Assembly: GCA_945860385.1 (NCBI GenBank)
Contig: CAMAQD010000005.1
Span: 1-64,000 of the forward strand
Direction: 5' to 3'
Source: Flavobacterium psychrophilum
GTDB taxonomy: Bacteria > Bacteroidota > Bacteroidia > Flavobacteriales > Flavobacteriaceae
DNA length: 64,000 nt
Both the position numbers and the translations under genes were made by a program. Below are positions 24,695-33,504 of this stretch, in pieces. A model generated the notes under the pieces. The model saw nothing but the letters and a program-made list of their open reading frames with translations, ran no database searches and was not told the DNA's origin. How positions within the stretch are numbered: the first letter of the stretch is position 1; each line of letters opens with the position of its first letter.

Positions 24695-26818
24695 TTACAA
24701 AACCATGGTCAATTGAATTCTCTTTCTGTCTTCATCCACTTCAGTAACTTTCACCTGAACGTGCTGGTGTAATTTGACTACTTCATTCACATCGCTTACA
24801 AAGCCCGCTTTGAGTTGGGAAATATGCACCAAACCACTTTCTTTTAAACCAATATCCACAAAGCAACCAAAATTGGTAATATTGTTTACTATTCCGGGTA
24901 AAATCATTCCGGTTTTCAAATCTTTTATGGTTTTTACATTGGGGTCAAATTCGAAAACTTTAGCCGATTTTCTTGGATCAAGGCCTGGTTTTTCGAGTTC
25001 TCTGATAATGTCTTTTAGCGTTAATAACCCTATTTCAGGTGTAATATAATTTTCAGGTTTTATTAAGGCTGTTTTTTCTTTATTGGCAATTAAATCATTA
25101 ACCGACAATCCCAAATCTTTTGCCATTTTCTCGACAATTCCATACGCTTCTGGATGTACAGCCGAATTATCCAAGGGATTTTTAGCATTCGAAATTCGGA
25201 TAAAAGCAACGCCTTGTTGATAGGCCTTTTCGCCCAATCGGGGCACTTTTTTCAATTGTTTTCGGTCTTCAAACGGACCATTTTCCGAGCGATATTGCAC
25301 AATGTTTTCGGCCAGCTTCTCTCCTATTCCACTCACATAACTCAACAAATGCTTGCTCGCTGTGTTGATGTTTATCCCAACAGAATTCACGCAGCGAATT
25401 ACCGTATTATCCAATTCTTCCTTGAGTTTGGTTTGATCTACATCGTGTTGGTATTGGCCTACGCCAATAGCTTTAGGGTCAATTTTCACCAATTCTGCCA
25501 AAGGGTCAGATAATCTCCTGCCAATAGAAACCGAACCCCGAACGGTCACGTCATAATTTGGAAATTCTTCTCTTGCAATTTTCGAAGCGGAATACACTGA
25601 AGCTCCTGCTTCGGAAACAATGAAAACCTGAACGGGTTTATCGAAAGCGATTTTCTTAATGAAAAATTCGGTTTCACGTGAAGCGGTTCCGTTTCCAATG
25701 GAAATCGCGTCAATTTGATACGCATTAACCATCGAACGAATTTTTTTCATCGCCATTGCGGTTTCGTTTTGAGGAGCGTGAGGATAAATATTTTCGTTAT
25801 ATAATAAATCGCCTCTTTCGTCAAGACAAACTACTTTACAACCAGAACGGAATCCAGGGTCAATCGCCAAAATTCGTTTTTCACCCAAAGGCGGAGCCAA
25901 CAATAATTGACCTAAATTATTAGCAAAAACCTGAATAGAATTAGCATCAGCCTTGGCTTTAGCTTCTTGTAAAGCTTCATTGGAAATGGCAGGATTAAGT
26001 AATCTTTTATAAGAATCTTCGATGGCTAATTGTACGTGCGGAGTGGTTTTGTTTTGAACTTTTAAAACCAATTCATCAATAATATCATAGGCTTCGTCAA
26101 TATCAACTTCTACTTTGAACTTGATAAAACCTTCATTTTCGGCGCGAAGCATTGCTAATAATCTATGGGAAGGTGCTTTTGTCAAAGATTCTGACCAATC
26201 AAAATATTGATTGAATTTTTGGGCGTCCTGTTCGTCTTTTTTTGTTTTTACTACTTTAGTTGTGATAATGGCTTTCCGTTGAAAAAGTCTTCGCAACTGC
26301 TTGCGAACATAAATATTTTCGTTAATCCATTCAGCAATAATGTCTCGTGCGCCTTGCAAAGCGGCGTCTTCATTTATCACATTATCGTTTAAATATTTCG
26401 TTGCAATAAAATCGACATCATCGTTGTTTTGCGCCATTATGATTTTGGCTAACGGTTCCAATCCATTTTCGCGGGCTACATCTGCCTTGGTTTTTTTCTT
26501 CTTTTTGAATGGTAAATAGAAATCCTCCAGTTCCTGTAAATCGAAACTTTGCTGGATTTTTTTATCCAATTCAGGTGTCAATGCGTTTTGCTCTTCAATG
26601 GATTTTAAAATTGCTTCTTTTCGCTTTACAATGACTTCGTAATCCTTTTGGAGTTTGGCGATTTGCTCGATTTGAACTTCGTCGAGATTGCCAGTTTTGT
26701 CTTTTCGATACCGAGAAATAAAAGGAATCGTGCAATCCTCCTGCAATAATTGAACCGTATTTTGAATGTTTATGGTTGCTGTCTGAACAGACTTGGCGAT
26801 GAATTGTATGTTGTTCAT
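24695..26818 (-). CDS. tex: Tex-family RNA-binding transcription accessory protein
   Basis: This 707-residue protein has the full Tex architecture: N-terminal helical domain with FISRYRKDKTGNLDEVQIEQI (about 32-52), the YqgF/RNase H-like domain (about 310-440, ILAIDPGFRSGCKVVCLDE and GNGTASRETEFF), helix-hairpin-helix motifs (about 480-560, VNSVGININTASKHLLSYV) and a C-terminal S1 domain (about 637-705). Tex binds nucleic acids and is implicated in transcription elongation and RNA turnover. Its upstream region holds a degenerate copy of the CTTTGCG repeat (26832-26870). The coding sequence contains a 13/16 match to a parS site at 25670-25685. Confidence 0.96.
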   Translation of the reverse strand: MNNIQFIAKSVQTATINIQNTVQLLQEDCTIPFISRYRKDKTGNLDEVQIEQIAKLQKDYEVIVKRKEAILKSIEEQNALTPELDKKIQQSFDLQELEDFYLPFKKKKKTKADVARENGLEPLAKIIMAQNNDDVDFIATKYLNDNVINEDAALQGARDIIAEWINENIYVRKQLRRLFQRKAIITTKVVKTKKDEQDAQKFNQYFDWSESLTKAPSHRLLAMLRAENEGFIKFKVEVDIDEAYDIIDELVLKVQNKTTPHVQLAIEDSYKRLLNPAISNEALQEAKAKADANSIQVFANNLGQLLLAPPLGEKRILAIDPGFRSGCKVVCLDERGDLLYNENIYPHAPQNETAMAMKKIRSMVNAYQIDAISIGNGTASRETEFFIKKIAFDKPVQVFIVSEAGASVYSASKIAREEFPNYDVTVRGSVSIGRRLSDPLAELVKIDPKAIGVGQYQHDVDQTKLKEELDNTVIRCVNSVGININTASKHLLSYVSGIGEKLAENIVQYRSENGPFEDRKQLKKVPRLGEKAYQQGVAFIRISNAKNPLDNSAVHPEAYGIVEKMAKDLGLSVNDLIANKEKTALIKPENYITPEIGLLTLKDIIRELEKPGLDPRKSAKVFEFDPNVKTIKDLKTGMILPGIVNNITNFGCFVDIGLKESGLVHISQLKAGFVSDVNEVVKLHQHVQVKVTEVDEDRKRIQLTMVL

Positions 26819-26831
26819 TTTTAGATTTTTA

Positions 26832-26870
26832 TAACCGCAAAAAAGCGAAGTTTTCGCAAAGTTCGAAAAG
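26832..26870. repeat. CTTTGCG-family repeat, degenerate copy
   Basis: TAACCGCAAAAAAGCGAAG followed by TTTTCGCAAAG matches the 34-bp repeat that flanks the GxxExxY gene at 54.9-55.4 kb. It lies in the leader of tex. Confidence 0.5.
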
Positions 26871-27023
26871 GTTTTTGTTTAGTAAATAATAATAATTACA
26901 TAATTTATAGTAATCCTGAACTATAAAATCCCTAGACTTCTGCACCTAATTAAATTTAGGTTGAATGTAAAATTTACCTGATAAATCCTGCTTTATTTGA
27001 TGGTGTGCTTTAGAGTAAAGATA

Positions 27024-27452
27024 TTAACAACTAATTTTATCCACTCTTGTTTGGTGTCTTCCTCCCTCGAATTCTGTAGTTAAAAAGGTTTCTACAATTT
27101 CTACCGCTTGTTGAATTGAAGTATAACGTGCAGGAATACTAAGAACATTAGCATTATTATGCAAACGAGTTAAATACGCAATTTCTTTAATCCAGCATAA
27201 ACCTGCTCTTACTTTTGGATGTTTATTAACCGTCATTGCTATTCCGTTTCCTGAACCACAAATTACAATACCAAAATCAGCTTTTCCTTCAGCAACATCA
27301 ATTGCTACAGGATGACCAAAATCAGGATAATCAACACTTTCTGTATCATCGGTTCCGTAATTCGTTACATCGTGTCCTTTTGATTCTAAATATTGTACAA
27401 TAGCTTTTTTATATTCTGGTCCTGCGTGATCGTTTCCAATGGAGATTTTCAT
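27024..27452 (-). CDS. rpiB: Ribose 5-phosphate isomerase B
   Basis: It interconverts ribose 5-phosphate and ribulose 5-phosphate in the pentose phosphate pathway. The 142-residue protein starts MKISIGNDHAGPEYKKAI and shows the RpiB/LacAB catalytic loop GIVICGSGNGIAMTVNKH (catalytic Cys in CGSGNG) and the histidine-containing LHNNANVLSIPARYT. Start chosen at ATG 27452, not the in-frame ATG at 27479, because a -7 promoter box covers 27477-27484 and would put the upstream start before the transcript begins. Confidence 0.95.
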   Translation of the reverse strand: MKISIGNDHAGPEYKKAIVQYLESKGHDVTNYGTDDTESVDYPDFGHPVAIDVAEGKADFGIVICGSGNGIAMTVNKHPKVRAGLCWIKEIAYLTRLHNNANVLSIPARYTSIQQAVEIVETFLTTEFEGGRHQTRVDKISC

Positions 27453-27476
27453 ATTATCTTTATTAGTTGTGTTGCG

Positions 27477-27484
27477 CAAATTTA
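27477..27484 (-). promoter_or_regulatory. -7 promoter box of rpiB
   Basis: The minus strand reads TAAATTTG, a full TAnnTTTG match, 24 bp from the chosen ATG. It rules out the longer reading frame. Confidence 0.6.
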
Positions 27485-28087
27485 GGGAAACAATTGCGGA
27501 ATTTTAAACTATATGCTGTTAAATATATAACTGTCATAGTATTAATAAGCTACTTTATCAAGAAAATAACATCAATATAAATCCGAATGAAATAATAGCT
27601 CTTTTATAATTAATATGTTAAAATATTATAGTGTTAATAGCGTTTCATAAATCCTTGATAATCAGTTAACCTTAAATTAACATTGAATGTTTATAACTTT
27701 AGATAGAAAATTAGAAGTATTTCTTGTTTGTATCGAATAAAAACGTAATCCAAAACCGGAATGAATCTACCAAATTTAGTTTGGTTAATTTTTAGAAAAG
27801 TTATTGATAGAAAAAATGATATTGTTAACAAAATTTAGAAACTAACTTATTTACAAAAACAAGGTGTTTTTATTTATTAACCGTTGTTAATAGTTTTTTA
27901 AAAATGCTTTAAAATGAATCTTTTACCTTCTTAAAACTATGTTAATAAATCGTTATAAAAACATATTTCTTAAAAAGAATACATTTAAAAATAAACTTAT
28001 TGTAACTATTAACACGCTATAATAACCATTAAAAAATTAATTTAAATTTCTTTTTCTTTTTGTTGTTTTTAATAGATGTTGACAACT
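27485..28087. other. Gene-free AT-rich region with TGTTAATA cluster, candidate oriC
   Basis: About 600 bp without a plausible gene. It is very AT-rich and holds repeated 9-mers close to a relaxed DnaA box (TGTGNATAA with T for the second G): TGTTAATAG at 27632-27640, 27885-27893 and, on the other strand, 28007-28015; TGTTAATAA at 27940-27948; TTATTAACC at 27874-27882. TGTTAACA at 27823-27830 and ATTAACA at 27676-27682 also occur. Gene orientation is mostly minus to the left and mostly plus to the right, and parS-like sites lie 16-19 kb away. This is an inference; dnaA is not here. Confidence 0.4.
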
Positions 28088-28321
28088 TCAAACAATTTCA
28101 AGATTGTTATTCAAATTATCAAGAATCTCTTGAACTCTTTCGAAATCATTTATGTGAACTTTTAGATCAATTCCGCCATAAGCAATACTGGCAAATGGAT
28201 CTATTGAAATTAAATTTTCATTTTGAAACAAAAAAGGAATTCCTTCATTCTGTAAAATAGATTTTAAGACTATAATTTCGTGAGCAAAATTGAATGTGGT
28301 AATAGTTTGAAAATGGTCCAT
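28088..28321 (-). CDS. DUF2007 domain-containing protein
   Basis: A 77-residue soluble protein with the DUF2007 (putative signal-transducing protein) pattern: FNFAHEIIVLKSILQNEGIPFLFQNEN followed by DLKVHINDFERVQEIL. The fold is a small alpha/beta domain related to PII-like and ferredoxin-like regulators; no ligand is known. It is a stand-alone gene facing away from rnr, with its stop adjacent to the candidate origin region. An antisense ORF over the same stretch is judged spurious. Confidence 0.85.
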   Translation of the reverse strand: MDHFQTITTFNFAHEIIVLKSILQNEGIPFLFQNENLISIDPFASIAYGGIDLKVHINDFERVQEILDNLNNNLEIV

Positions 28322-28430
28322 TTTGTAAATTTTTATAAAGATACAAAAGTTATATTTTAGATAAATCTTACTACTTACTACTCTAAATCTTAATACTTCT
28401 TCGTAATTTTAGACCTTTAAGAAAATAATT

Positions 28431-30611
28431 ATGAGTAAAAAACTGAGAAAACCAGAAAATAAAGAGAAAGATTTTTCTAATAAAATTATAAAAATATTAT
28501 CCCAAAATGCTAATAAAGCATTTAACTACAAACAAATAGCTACTCTTTTAGAGAAAGATGATACCAAGAGTAGAAATGAAATCATTAGAGATTTAAAAAT
28601 TCTTGCTTCACAAAAAAAAATTATAGAATCGGAGCCGGGAAAATACCTTATCAAAGCACTAAGTCAGGATTACTACGAAGGAACTATCGATATGACAGGT
28701 CGAAAAACTGCTTATTTTGTTTGTACTGAATTAGAAGAAGATGTCTTTATTCCAACAAATAATTTAAACAGATCTTTAGATAAAGATAAAGTAAAAGTAT
28801 ATGTTTACAATCGCAGAAAAGGAAGAAGACCTGAAGGTGAAGTTATTGAAGTAGTTGAAAGAGCCAAAACTGATTTTGTTGGCGTAATTGATATCCAGAA
28901 GAATTTTGCTTTTGTATCGACTGCGAATCCAAAAATGTATACTGATATTTTTATTCCAAAGGATAAATTAGGCGAAGCAGAACAAGGCGACGTTGTTTTA
29001 GTTCATATCGAAGACTGGCCTAAAAGAGCCGATAGTCCTTTTGGTTCCGTTATAAAAGTACTTGGAAAACCAGGAGAACACGATACAGAAATTCACGCGA
29101 TTTTGGCAGAATATGGTTTACCTGCAGAATTTCCTGTAGAAGTAGAGGTTTATGCGCAGAAAATAGACACAACCATTCATGAAACTGAAATTGCAAATCG
29201 TCGGGATATGCGCGAAACTTTAACTTTCACAATTGATCCAAAAGATGCAAAAGATTTTGATGATGCTTTATCTTTCAAAAAGTTAGAAAACGGAAATTAC
29301 GAAATCGGAATCCATATTGCTGATGTTTCTTATTATCTTCAAGAAGGAACAATTCTGGATGATGAAGCTTATCAACGTGCGACGTCGGTATATTTGGTAG
29401 ATCGAGTGGTTCCAATGTTGCCAGAAGTGTTATCCAATTTTGCTTGTTCTTTAAGACCTCAAGAAGAAAAATATACGTTTTCAGCTATTTTCGAAATTAC
29501 CGAAACTGCTCAAGTGGTCAATCAATGGTTTGGTAGAACAGTGATTTTTTCGGATCAACGCTTTGCTTATGAAGAAGCGCAATACATCATAGAGACGAAA
29601 GACAATACGATTCCGGCTGAAACTTCTATCACAGGAAGTTCTTATGTAGTTTCAGACGAAATTGTCGCAGCAACGCTTAAAATGCAAGATTTAGCTAAAA
29701 TTCTTCGTAGAAATAGAATGAATAATGGCGCCATTTCTTTTGATAAAGTCGAAGTAAAATTCAATCTAGACAATGAAGGAGAACCAGAAGGTGTTTATTT
29801 CAAAATTTCAAAAGATGCCAATCATTTGATTGAAGAATTTATGCTTTTAGCCAATAGAAAAGTTGCTGAATACATTGGTAAACAAAAGAAAACATTCATT
29901 TATCGGATTCATGATGAACCAAATGAAGATAAATTAATTGCAATGCAAACCGTAATTGCAAAATTTGGTTATAAAATAGATTTCAGAAACAAAGGAGATA
30001 TTTCAAAATCCTTGAATAATTTATTGAGTGATGTTGTTGGAAAAAAAGAACAGAATTTAATTGATACTCTTGCGATTAGAACGATGAGTAAAGCCAAATA
30101 CTCGACTGATAATATTGGACATTATGGTTTGGCTTTTGATTATTACAGTCATTTTACTTCGCCAATTCGTCGTTATCCTGATGTAATGGTGCATCGATTA
30201 TTACAGTTTTATCTTGACGGAGGAAAATCTGTTGATGAAGAAAAATATGAAGCAAAATGTTTGCATTCCTCCACAATGGAAGGTTTAGCAACCAATGCCG
30301 AACGTGATTCTATCAAATATATGCAGGTGAAATATATGCAGAATCACAACGATCAGGAATTCTTAGGTGTAATTTCTGGTGTAACCGAATGGGGAATTTT
30401 CGTCGAAATTATAGAAAATAAATGCGAGGGAATGGTTCGAATTCGTGAAATAAAAGACGATTACTACACTTTCGACGAAAAACAATATGCTTTAGTTGGA
30501 GCAACTACAAAATCTTTGTTGCAATTAGGCGACGAAATTTACGTTAAAGTTAAAAACGCTGATTTAGTCAAAAAACAATTGGATTTTAATTTTATAAGAA
30601 GAAATGAATAA
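28431..30611 (+). CDS. rnr: Ribonuclease R
   Basis: A 726-residue 3'-5' exoribonuclease of the RNB family that degrades structured RNA. Order: N-terminal winged helix (about 15-70), cold-shock-like OB domains (about 80-230), the RNB catalytic domain with FTIDPKDAKDFDDALSF (about 269-285, metal-binding aspartates present), YSHFTSPIRRYPDVMVHRLL and a C-terminal S1 domain (about 640-720, FLGVISGVTEWGIFVEI). All catalytic landmarks are intact. It probably heads a unit with the GIN-domain gene 35 bp downstream. Confidence 0.97.
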   Translation: MSKKLRKPENKEKDFSNKIIKILSQNANKAFNYKQIATLLEKDDTKSRNEIIRDLKILASQKKIIESEPGKYLIKALSQDYYEGTIDMTGRKTAYFVCTELEEDVFIPTNNLNRSLDKDKVKVYVYNRRKGRRPEGEVIEVVERAKTDFVGVIDIQKNFAFVSTANPKMYTDIFIPKDKLGEAEQGDVVLVHIEDWPKRADSPFGSVIKVLGKPGEHDTEIHAILAEYGLPAEFPVEVEVYAQKIDTTIHETEIANRRDMRETLTFTIDPKDAKDFDDALSFKKLENGNYEIGIHIADVSYYLQEGTILDDEAYQRATSVYLVDRVVPMLPEVLSNFACSLRPQEEKYTFSAIFEITETAQVVNQWFGRTVIFSDQRFAYEEAQYIIETKDNTIPAETSITGSSYVVSDEIVAATLKMQDLAKILRRNRMNNGAISFDKVEVKFNLDNEGEPEGVYFKISKDANHLIEEFMLLANRKVAEYIGKQKKTFIYRIHDEPNEDKLIAMQTVIAKFGYKIDFRNKGDISKSLNNLLSDVVGKKEQNLIDTLAIRTMSKAKYSTDNIGHYGLAFDYYSHFTSPIRRYPDVMVHRLLQFYLDGGKSVDEEKYEAKCLHSSTMEGLATNAERDSIKYMQVKYMQNHNDQEFLGVISGVTEWGIFVEIIENKCEGMVRIREIKDDYYTFDEKQYALVGATTKSLLQLGDEIYVKVKNADLVKKQLDFNFIRRNE

Positions 30612-30646
30612 GAATTTTTATTGTTAAATATTTAAATTTTAAAAAA

Positions 30647-31315
30647 ATGAAAAAGATTATTTTATTGGTATTTGTGTTGATAACACAATTAAATTATAGT
30701 CAAACCACAATTAATTTAGGAGATTTTGATGAAATAAAAGTGTTCGATCAATTAAATGTAACTTTGATTCCATCTACTGAAAATAAAATAGTGGTTACCG
30801 GAACAAACCAAGGAAATGTTGAAATAGTTAATCGAAATAGCTTGTTAAAAATAAGAATATCTTTAACTAAAATATTAGAAGACAATAAAGACCTTAAAGT
30901 TAATTTATACTTTAAAAAAATTCAAAGTATTGATGCAAATGAAGGAAGTATTGTGAGTTGTAAAGCTATTTTCAAACAAACTACAATGGATTTATCAGTG
31001 CAAGAAGGAGCAATGATTGAAGTTGAACTTGATGTTGATAATACGACAACTAAACTTAATTCAGGTGGTATAATTAATTTATCCGGTAAAGCAGTAACTC
31101 AAAAAATAACTATTACTTCTGGCGGAATTTTGAATGCTAAGAATTTAGAAACTTCTCAAACAACAGTTAGTGTTTCTGCAGGCGGAAGTGCCGATGTAAA
31201 CGCAAGCACCCTTGTAGATGCTAAAGTTAATGCGGGAGGAACTATTACTATTTATGGCAAGCCAAAACAAATAAAACAACAAGCCTTTGCGGGTGGAACA
31301 ATTACAGAAAAATAA
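30647..31315 (+). CDS. Secreted GIN-domain (DUF2807) protein
   Basis: The 222-residue protein has a signal peptide (1-18, ending LNYSQ) and then a repetitive beta-helix typical of the head GIN (DUF2807) domain: FDEIKVFDQLNVTLIPS, GGIINLSGKAVTQKITITSGG and AGGTITIYGKPKQ. These proteins are likely periplasmic or outer-membrane-associated and have no assigned activity. It follows rnr closely and ends in a strong terminator. Confidence 0.9.
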   Translation: MKKIILLVFVLITQLNYSQTTINLGDFDEIKVFDQLNVTLIPSTENKIVVTGTNQGNVEIVNRNSLLKIRISLTKILEDNKDLKVNLYFKKIQSIDANEGSIVSCKAIFKQTTMDLSVQEGAMIEVELDVDNTTTKLNSGGIINLSGKAVTQKITITSGGILNAKNLETSQTTVSVSAGGSADVNASTLVDAKVNAGGTITIYGKPKQIKQQAFAGGTITEK

Positions 31316-31321
31316 TAATAT

Positions 31322-31352
31322 TCCCCGAAAATATCTTTCGGGGATTTTTTTT
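31322..31352 (+). terminator. Rho-independent terminator after the GIN-domain gene
   Basis: TCCCCGAAA (31322-31330) pairs with TTTCGGGGA (31336-31344) and is followed by eight Ts. Confidence 0.88.
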
Positions 31353-31389
31353 AATTACTTTGTGGCATCAAATTCTTAATTTTTTGTAA

Positions 31390-32064
31390 ATGATAAATGA
31401 TATTTTATCGGGTATTCCTTGGGGAATTTTTTTAAGTTTTATGATTGGCCCCGTTTTTTTTATATTACTGGAAACCAGTATTATAAAAGGATTTAGAGCA
31501 GCATTAGTCTTCGATTTAGGTGTTGTTTTAGGAGATATTGTTTTCATCACCATTGCTTATATAGGAAGTTATCGATTGATCACAAGTATAAAAGATAACT
31601 CCGCACTTTTTATGTTTGGAGGAATCTTGATGCTGGCTTATGGAGTTATTTCATATATCGGTTTACACAAAGAAAAAAAAGTTGATACCCATAAAATTGA
31701 CAACGAAATTATCAGAAAAGATTATCTAGGTTTATTCATAAAAGGATTTTTTTTAAACATTATCAACATTGGAGTTTTGGGATTTTGGTTGGCTATTATT
31801 ATTTCGGTTGGACCAAAACTAGAGATGCAAACCTCCAGAATGCTTACTTTTTTTACTTCTGTAATAGTAACTTATGTATTGGTTGATTGTATTAAAATTC
31901 TATTAGCCAAACAGTTAAAAAACAAAATGACCCCAACCAATATTCTTAAAATCAAAAAAGGAATCAGTATTGTTTTGATGATTTTTGGAATTGCTTTAAT
32001 TGTTCAAGGTTGGTTTCCAAAAGAAAAAGAAAAGTTGAAAGATGCTTTGGAAAGGATTGATTAG
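31390..32064 (+). CDS. LysE family amino-acid exporter
   Basis: A 224-residue inner-membrane protein with about six predicted membrane helices and the LysE/RhtB signature GIFLSFMIGPVFFILLETS at its N-terminus (residues 9-27), followed by GFRAALVFDLGVVLGD. LysE proteins export basic or small neutral amino acids; the substrate here cannot be assigned. It is separately transcribed, with a terminator just upstream. Confidence 0.9.
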   Translation: MINDILSGIPWGIFLSFMIGPVFFILLETSIIKGFRAALVFDLGVVLGDIVFITIAYIGSYRLITSIKDNSALFMFGGILMLAYGVISYIGLHKEKKVDTHKIDNEIIRKDYLGLFIKGFFLNIINIGVLGFWLAIIISVGPKLEMQTSRMLTFFTSVIVTYVLVDCIKILLAKQLKNKMTPTNILKIKKGISIVLMIFGIALIVQGWFPKEKEKLKDALERID

Positions 32065-32130
32065 TAGTATTTTAAATTTACTTATATTTCTAAGTTGGTG
32101 CATAATTTTGAAAATAGAAATCAATTTTAA

Positions 32131-33186
32131 ATGGCTAAAACAAAAAGAATAACCAAAAAGAAAACAATCTATACAGAATTCCCTTTTTATAAAAAATGGT
32201 CAACTTATATTTATATTGTTGGTATTTTACTTATAACATTTCTAATATATATTATTTACAGAGCTCAAATTAGTGATAGAAAACTATTTACATTAAGTTT
32301 TGTTCCTTTACTATTAGGAATAATTTATGAAAATAAAAGGCTTTCAACCGATTGGAAAATCATTGCTTTAAAAATTTTAGGTTCACTTATTTTTAGTTTT
32401 TTTGCTTTTTTACCCGGAAAGCACGAAAGAAATTATGATTTTGAAAACCATATAGAAGCTTGGCCTTTTTATTTTATAGCTATTTTCGTTTTTATTTCCT
32501 TAATTTTCCACGACAAAAAAGTGGTACCAAAGCTTACAGAAGGAATTACTTTAATACAATCTATTTCAATAATTTATTGGATTTTTGACTATAATTTTTT
32601 AGAAGATATTAATCTGTTTTCACTAACATTAATTTCAATAGCATTTCTAATTTCATTCTATTCTTTAATTCACGCATTTACTTATATTTCTCTAAGTAGA
32701 AATCATAGGCTTTACTTAAGTTTATGGAGTTCAATAATTATGGTGATTTTTGCAGTTGAACATATTTTTAATGTTTTTAATAGTAAAAATATTGAAGATA
32801 CTGATGTAGTAAATGGTTCATTATTAACTCTTCAATATTTTATTTTAGGAGTATCATCAATGTATATTTTGCAAAATTTATTAATGGTAGTAGTTTACTT
32901 ACCTAGTAAAAATAGCTTTTATGATCAAGCTCATATGAAAGATATTAAAGAAATGAATAAAACGCATATTGAAAGGTATTCAGATAAACAAGTTACTAAA
33001 ATAGATTCTATTCTTACTTTTATTTATTGTTCTTCATTTTATTTTATAAACTTCAAATATCAAATAATTCCAAGACAAACAGCAATTTGGATTATAATTT
33101 TATCTTTACCTTATTTAATATATCTGAAAGAAAAAATATTTACTAATGAGATTTTAAAGACATCTCCCGAAAGTTTTCGGGACTGA
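32131..33186 (+). CDS. Polytopic membrane protein of unknown function
   Basis: The 351-residue protein starts with a strongly basic tail (MAKTKRITKKK) and has about nine or ten predicted membrane helices. Charged loops include LPGKHERNYDFENH and a longer cytoplasmic segment near 265-295 (QAHMKDIKEMNKTHIERYSDKQ). I do not recognise the family. The very low GC and isolated position hint at recent arrival, although the DNA of the whole window is AT-rich. The last codons (SPESFRD) and stop are formed by a hairpin TCCCGAAA-GT-TTTCGGGA and a fragment resembling the 3' end of tRNA-Cys, so the C-terminus may have been altered. Confidence 0.7.
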   Translation: MAKTKRITKKKTIYTEFPFYKKWSTYIYIVGILLITFLIYIIYRAQISDRKLFTLSFVPLLLGIIYENKRLSTDWKIIALKILGSLIFSFFAFLPGKHERNYDFENHIEAWPFYFIAIFVFISLIFHDKKVVPKLTEGITLIQSISIIYWIFDYNFLEDINLFSLTLISIAFLISFYSLIHAFTYISLSRNHRLYLSLWSSIIMVIFAVEHIFNVFNSKNIEDTDVVNGSLLTLQYFILGVSSMYILQNLLMVVVYLPSKNSFYDQAHMKDIKEMNKTHIERYSDKQVTKIDSILTFIYCSSFYFINFKYQIIPRQTAIWIIILSLPYLIYLKEKIFTNEILKTSPESFRD

Positions 33187-33197
33187 TTCGAACTATA
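33184..33197 (-). pseudogene. Degenerate tRNA-Cys 3' fragment, second copy
   Basis: TGATTCGAACTATAAC resembles the T-loop region of the tRNA-Cys fragment at 33260-33282 and shares its further flank (ATAACTTTAATTCATT against ATAACTTTATTTAATT). It overlaps the stop codon of the membrane protein gene. Confidence 0.4.
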
Positions 33198-33225
33198 ACT
33201 TTAATTCATTTTTTCTAAAAATGTC

Positions 33226-33255
33226 AAAAAAAAAGAGACACATTTCTGTATCTCT
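33226..33255 (-). terminator. Terminator-like hairpin after the tRNA fragment
   Basis: On the minus strand AGAGATACA pairs with TGTGTCTCT around GAAA with one mismatch, followed by nine Ts. Architecture, including loop and mismatch position, equals that of the tRNA-Cys terminator at 33318-33348, suggesting duplication. Confidence 0.65.
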
Positions 33256-33259
33256 TCTT

Positions 33260-33282
33260 GAGGCATCGTCCGGATTCGAACC
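33260..33282 (-). pseudogene. Partial tRNA-Cys copy (3' end only)
   Basis: AGGCATCGTCCGGATTCGAA plus CC (33261-33282) is identical to the 3' 22 nt of the intact tRNA-Cys (33351-33372), covering the 3' acceptor strand and most of the T arm. The 5' part is missing. It is either a leftover of a tandem tRNA copy or an attachment-site duplicate from a lost integrated element. Confidence 0.75.
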
Positions 33283-33317
33283 ATAACTTTATTTAATTTT
33301 TCTTAAAAATTAAACAT

Positions 33318-33348
33318 AAAAAAAACCCTCAAGTTTCCTTGAAGGTTT
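33318..33348 (-). terminator. Terminator of tRNA-Cys
   Basis: On the minus strand AAACCTTCAAG pairs with CTTGAGGGTTT around GAAA (one mismatch) and is followed by eight Ts. It begins three bases after the mature tRNA 3' end. Confidence 0.85.
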
Positions 33349-33350
33349 AG

Positions 33351-33421
33351 AGGCATCGTCCGGATTCGAACCGGAGTAGGAGCTTTTGCAGAGCCCAGCC
33401 TAGCCGCTCGGCCACGACGCC
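33351..33421 (-). tRNA. tRNA-Cys (anticodon GCA)
   Basis: The minus strand folds into a 71-nt cloverleaf. The acceptor GGCGTCG pairs with CGATGCC (one G-U), the D stem is GGCC/GGCT, the anticodon stem is GGGCT/AGCTC with loop CTGCAAA (anticodon GCA), and the T arm is CCGG-TTCGAAT-CCGG. The discriminator base is U73, as expected for tRNA-Cys. CCA is not encoded. An intrinsic terminator follows at once. Partial copies of its 3' end lie at 33260-33282 and about 33184-33197. Confidence 0.96.
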
Positions 33422-33504
33422 AATTATTTATTGGTGTGCAAATATACTAAAAAAGTTAAAAAAGGAAAGCAATAATTACAAAGATTTAAAAATTCATAAT
33501 TAGC

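Noticed and set aside
28060..28260. 66-aa plus-strand ORF opposite the DUF2007 gene
   Set aside because: It is an antisense shadow; the minus-strand reading matches a known domain.
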